Below are positions 62,901-64,000 of a stretch of DNA of 64,000 nt, one piece after another (position 1 is the stretch's first letter; each line of letters starts with the position of its first letter). The position numbers and the translations under genes are program-made. This DNA is from Channa striata. Its lineage: Eukaryota > Chordata > Actinopteri > Anabantiformes > Channidae. The DNA is taken from assembly GCA_033026295.1 (NCBI GenBank), contig CM065178.1, positions 21,653,781 to 21,717,780 of the forward strand, read 5' to 3'. The notes beneath the pieces were generated by a model that saw nothing but the letters and a program-made list of their open reading frames with translations, was not told where the DNA came from and did not search any database.

Positions 62901-63445
62901 ATAACAGCAAGGCTCATAAATACATAGAGCTGTAATGGTTGGGTGATCAAAAGTGTACTACTCTGCACCAACTTTGATTACAAAACCATTCAAGTAATTT
63001 ATTTTTTACAAAAATGAGAATGTCAAATGAAATCTTCAGCTTTTTATTGCTTTTAAAATATAAGTGAGTATTTATGCACCTTCTGGACAAAACAAACATT
63101 TTCACAGTTCAGTTTCACAGTTTTCTAAATCTGTGATTCTAAAAATAACCAACTCGCTAAGGTTACAGCGCGGGAATCTGTAAATATTTATTTCTGCGAT
63201 AAATGATTTGAGCAACTGCTTTTGCTGACAATTAACGATGAGATAAGATTTGTGTATTTGGCTTCTGTGCATTTCCCTGTGTGTGTTCTAACTATATGCA
63301 AGTACATCTGCGTGTTCGTGTGTCTCCTCAGCCCGTTACCGTGTAGACAGCCTTGCTGGTAATCTCGAGCAGCTTGTGCTTCGCCCTGCGCTCTGACTCC
63401 CTGGCTTCTTGCAGGTCCTGTTTCAGCTGCTCAGCCTCCTTAGCC
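56855..63445 (-). CDS. nf2: Merlin (neurofibromin 2), C-terminal four coding exons; 5' part beyond the right edge
   Basis: Merlin is a FERM-domain membrane-cytoskeleton linker and tumour suppressor. It acts at the cell cortex and, in Hippo signalling, promotes LATS activation. The window encodes roughly the last 145 residues of a protein of about 595. Exons, in transcript order, are 63445-63340, 61886-61768, 61163-61004 and 56905-56855. The first gives the end of the coiled-coil alpha-helical domain (AKEAEQLKQDLQEARESERR and on to KLLEITSKAVYT). The second gives the linker and FDFKDTDMKRLSMEIEKEK, with the serine codon at 61790-61788 equivalent to human Ser518, the PAK/PKA site. The third gives the C-terminal helices starting [20 protein letters not shown]. 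The last gives LTLQSTKSRVAFFEEL and stop. Exon sizes and phases agree with human exons 13, 14, 15 and 17. ERM proteins are excluded by the C-terminal FFEEL and the KRLSMEIEKEK motif. nf2a or nf2b is not resolved. Confidence 0.96.
56906..61003 (-). other. nf2 last intron (about 4.1 kb)
   Basis: Lies between the exon-15-like and terminal exons, where mammals carry the alternative exon 16. I could not find a fish counterpart of that exon. The first 120 nt of the intron (61003-60884) stay open in frame after NFKK, with a stop at 60883-60881. A short GAT-type repeat (GATGATGATGATG) lies at about 57392-57407. Confidence 0.75.
61004..61163 (-). CDS. nf2: nf2 exon equivalent to human exon 15
   Basis: The acceptor TCCATGTTTAG is followed by G GTG GAG TAC, completing Lys and starting [20 protein letters not shown]. 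The exon ends TSKHSNFKK before the unusual donor GTATAT (phase 0). It is one codon shorter than the human exon, in the NTEQGTSKH stretch. Confidence 0.95.
61164..61767 (-). other. nf2 intron between exon-14-like and exon-15-like exons
   Basis: 604 bp, GTGAGT to TTTAG. A T-run on the plus strand lies at about 61370-61388. Nothing else is seen. Confidence 0.85.
61768..61886 (-). CDS. nf2: nf2 exon equivalent to human exon 14 (Ser518 region)
   Basis: The acceptor CTCTCCCAG precedes TCC CCT GGA. The exon encodes SPGMPSDSMPPDLSFSRENL, then SFDFKDTDMKRLSMEIEKE plus two bases, with donor GTGAGT. The proline/serine linker differs from the human one (three residues shorter and diverged), whereas SFDFKDTDMKRLSMEIEKE is identical. 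The Ser in RLSM is the conserved regulatory phosphosite. Confidence 0.95.
61887..63339 (-). other. nf2 intron between exon-13-like and exon-14-like exons
   Basis: 1,453 bp, GTAACG to CCCAG. AT-rich between 62640 and 63100. No other feature is supported. Confidence 0.85.
63340..63445 (-). CDS. nf2: nf2 exon equivalent to human exon 13
   Basis: The acceptor TGTCCCTCAG is followed by G GCT AAG. The exon encodes 35 full codons ending LLEITSKAVYT, with donor ACG|GTAACG (phase 0). The length of 106 nt matches the human exon. It is highly charged coiled coil. The exon upstream lies beyond the window; none is visible in 63446-64000. Confidence 0.95.
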
Positions 63446-64000
63446 CTGAGGGACAAACAGACAGATGCTGGTAATACTTTAATTCACCTTCTGGACTTTG
63501 AAAAGAATCAGAATGATCTAAATATGTGACATAATTGGCACAGCGGTACTTTAAAACACACCAGGAATGTCACTTGTCTGGGGTGATACATGGTCTCATA
63601 GGTAATAACAATCATTTCAATCATTTCAGGCTCCATTATCCTACTGCCACGTTTGCGTGGAGCAAGGTGAGGTGATTACACTTCTTTTGATGGTGATCCT
63701 GAACACTCCCGCACTTCCACGGTGATGTGGGGGAGCCATGTGCCTCAAGGGTTTGAGTGGATGCAGTTAGTTACATGTTGAGTGCCACGGGTTTAAATTT
63801 TTCTGATGTGGAAAAGTGCTCATCGAGAAATAGCAGCTACCTGCAAGTGCTTAATGGTGCCGTTTGAAACGATTGTCTAATAAACTGTAAAGTACAGGAT
63901 CCAAAGTGATGTTATTAGTGTACTGTTGGTTCTTTGCCTCTATGGATTGGCGCCTATCATGCTTTTGCATGTGCTCATTGTGAATCAAGTCTCGATCTCC
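63446..64000 (-). other. nf2 intron upstream of the exon-13-like exon (partial)
   Basis: Continues to the right edge. No further merlin exon was found in these 555 bp. Confidence 0.75.

Noticed and set aside
56855..63445. Assignment as an ezrin/radixin/moesin protein
   Set aside because: The C-terminus lacks the ERM actin-binding tail and ends in merlin's SRVAFFEEL. The KRLSMEIEKEK motif is merlin-specific.

Overview
The window is vertebrate nuclear DNA, almost certainly from a ray-finned (teleost) fish. It contains spliced genes with GT-AG introns whose proteins match the vertebrate families CABP7 (calneuron 2) and NF2 (merlin). It also contains dispersed repeats of fish type (an L2/SINE-type tail, foldback MITE-like repeats, degenerate LINEs) and many long GT/CA microsatellites. 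There are no bacterial operons, CRISPR arrays or phage genes.

Two genes can be supported, both on the minus strand. cabp7 is complete: five coding exons between 18391 (start) and 1096 (stop) give a 215-residue tail-anchored EF-hand protein, with a 14 kb first intron. nf2 enters from the right edge. Its last four coding exons (63445-63340, 61886-61768, 61163-61004, 56905-56855) encode roughly the last 145 residues of merlin, including the regulatory serine equivalent to human Ser518 and the C-terminal FFEEL. The order nf2 then cabp7, in the same orientation, matches the neighbourhood of these genes on human 22q12. The two genes are not functionally linked: one is a Golgi/vesicle calcium sensor and the other a cortical FERM tumour suppressor in Hippo signalling. 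What is conserved is their adjacency.

Layout from left to right on the plus strand: 1-1095, cabp7 3' flank/3' UTR; 1096-4265, cabp7 exons 5 to 2; 4266-18282, cabp7 intron 1; 18283-18391, cabp7 exon 1 within a GC-rich promoter region reaching to about 19200; 19200-55340, about 36 kb of intergenic DNA with no convincing gene; 55340-56854, probable nf2 3' UTR; 56855 to the right edge, nf2 3' exons and introns. The intergenic DNA holds an L2-type tail (19.9-20.1 kb), a tRNA-SINE-like repeat (27.2-27.4 kb), an antisense LINE (32.9-34.2 kb), a second LINE reverse-transcriptase remnant beside a local duplication (38.1-38.9 kb), a perfect 25-unit TCTG microsatellite (41.9 kb) and a degenerate 150-bp-period repeat (52.1-52.8 kb).

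I see no new multi-gene system here. The points most worth checking are a possible intron-retained merlin C-terminus, inverted repeats in the cabp7 intron and intergenic DNA, and possible conserved noncoding elements in the gene-poor interval.
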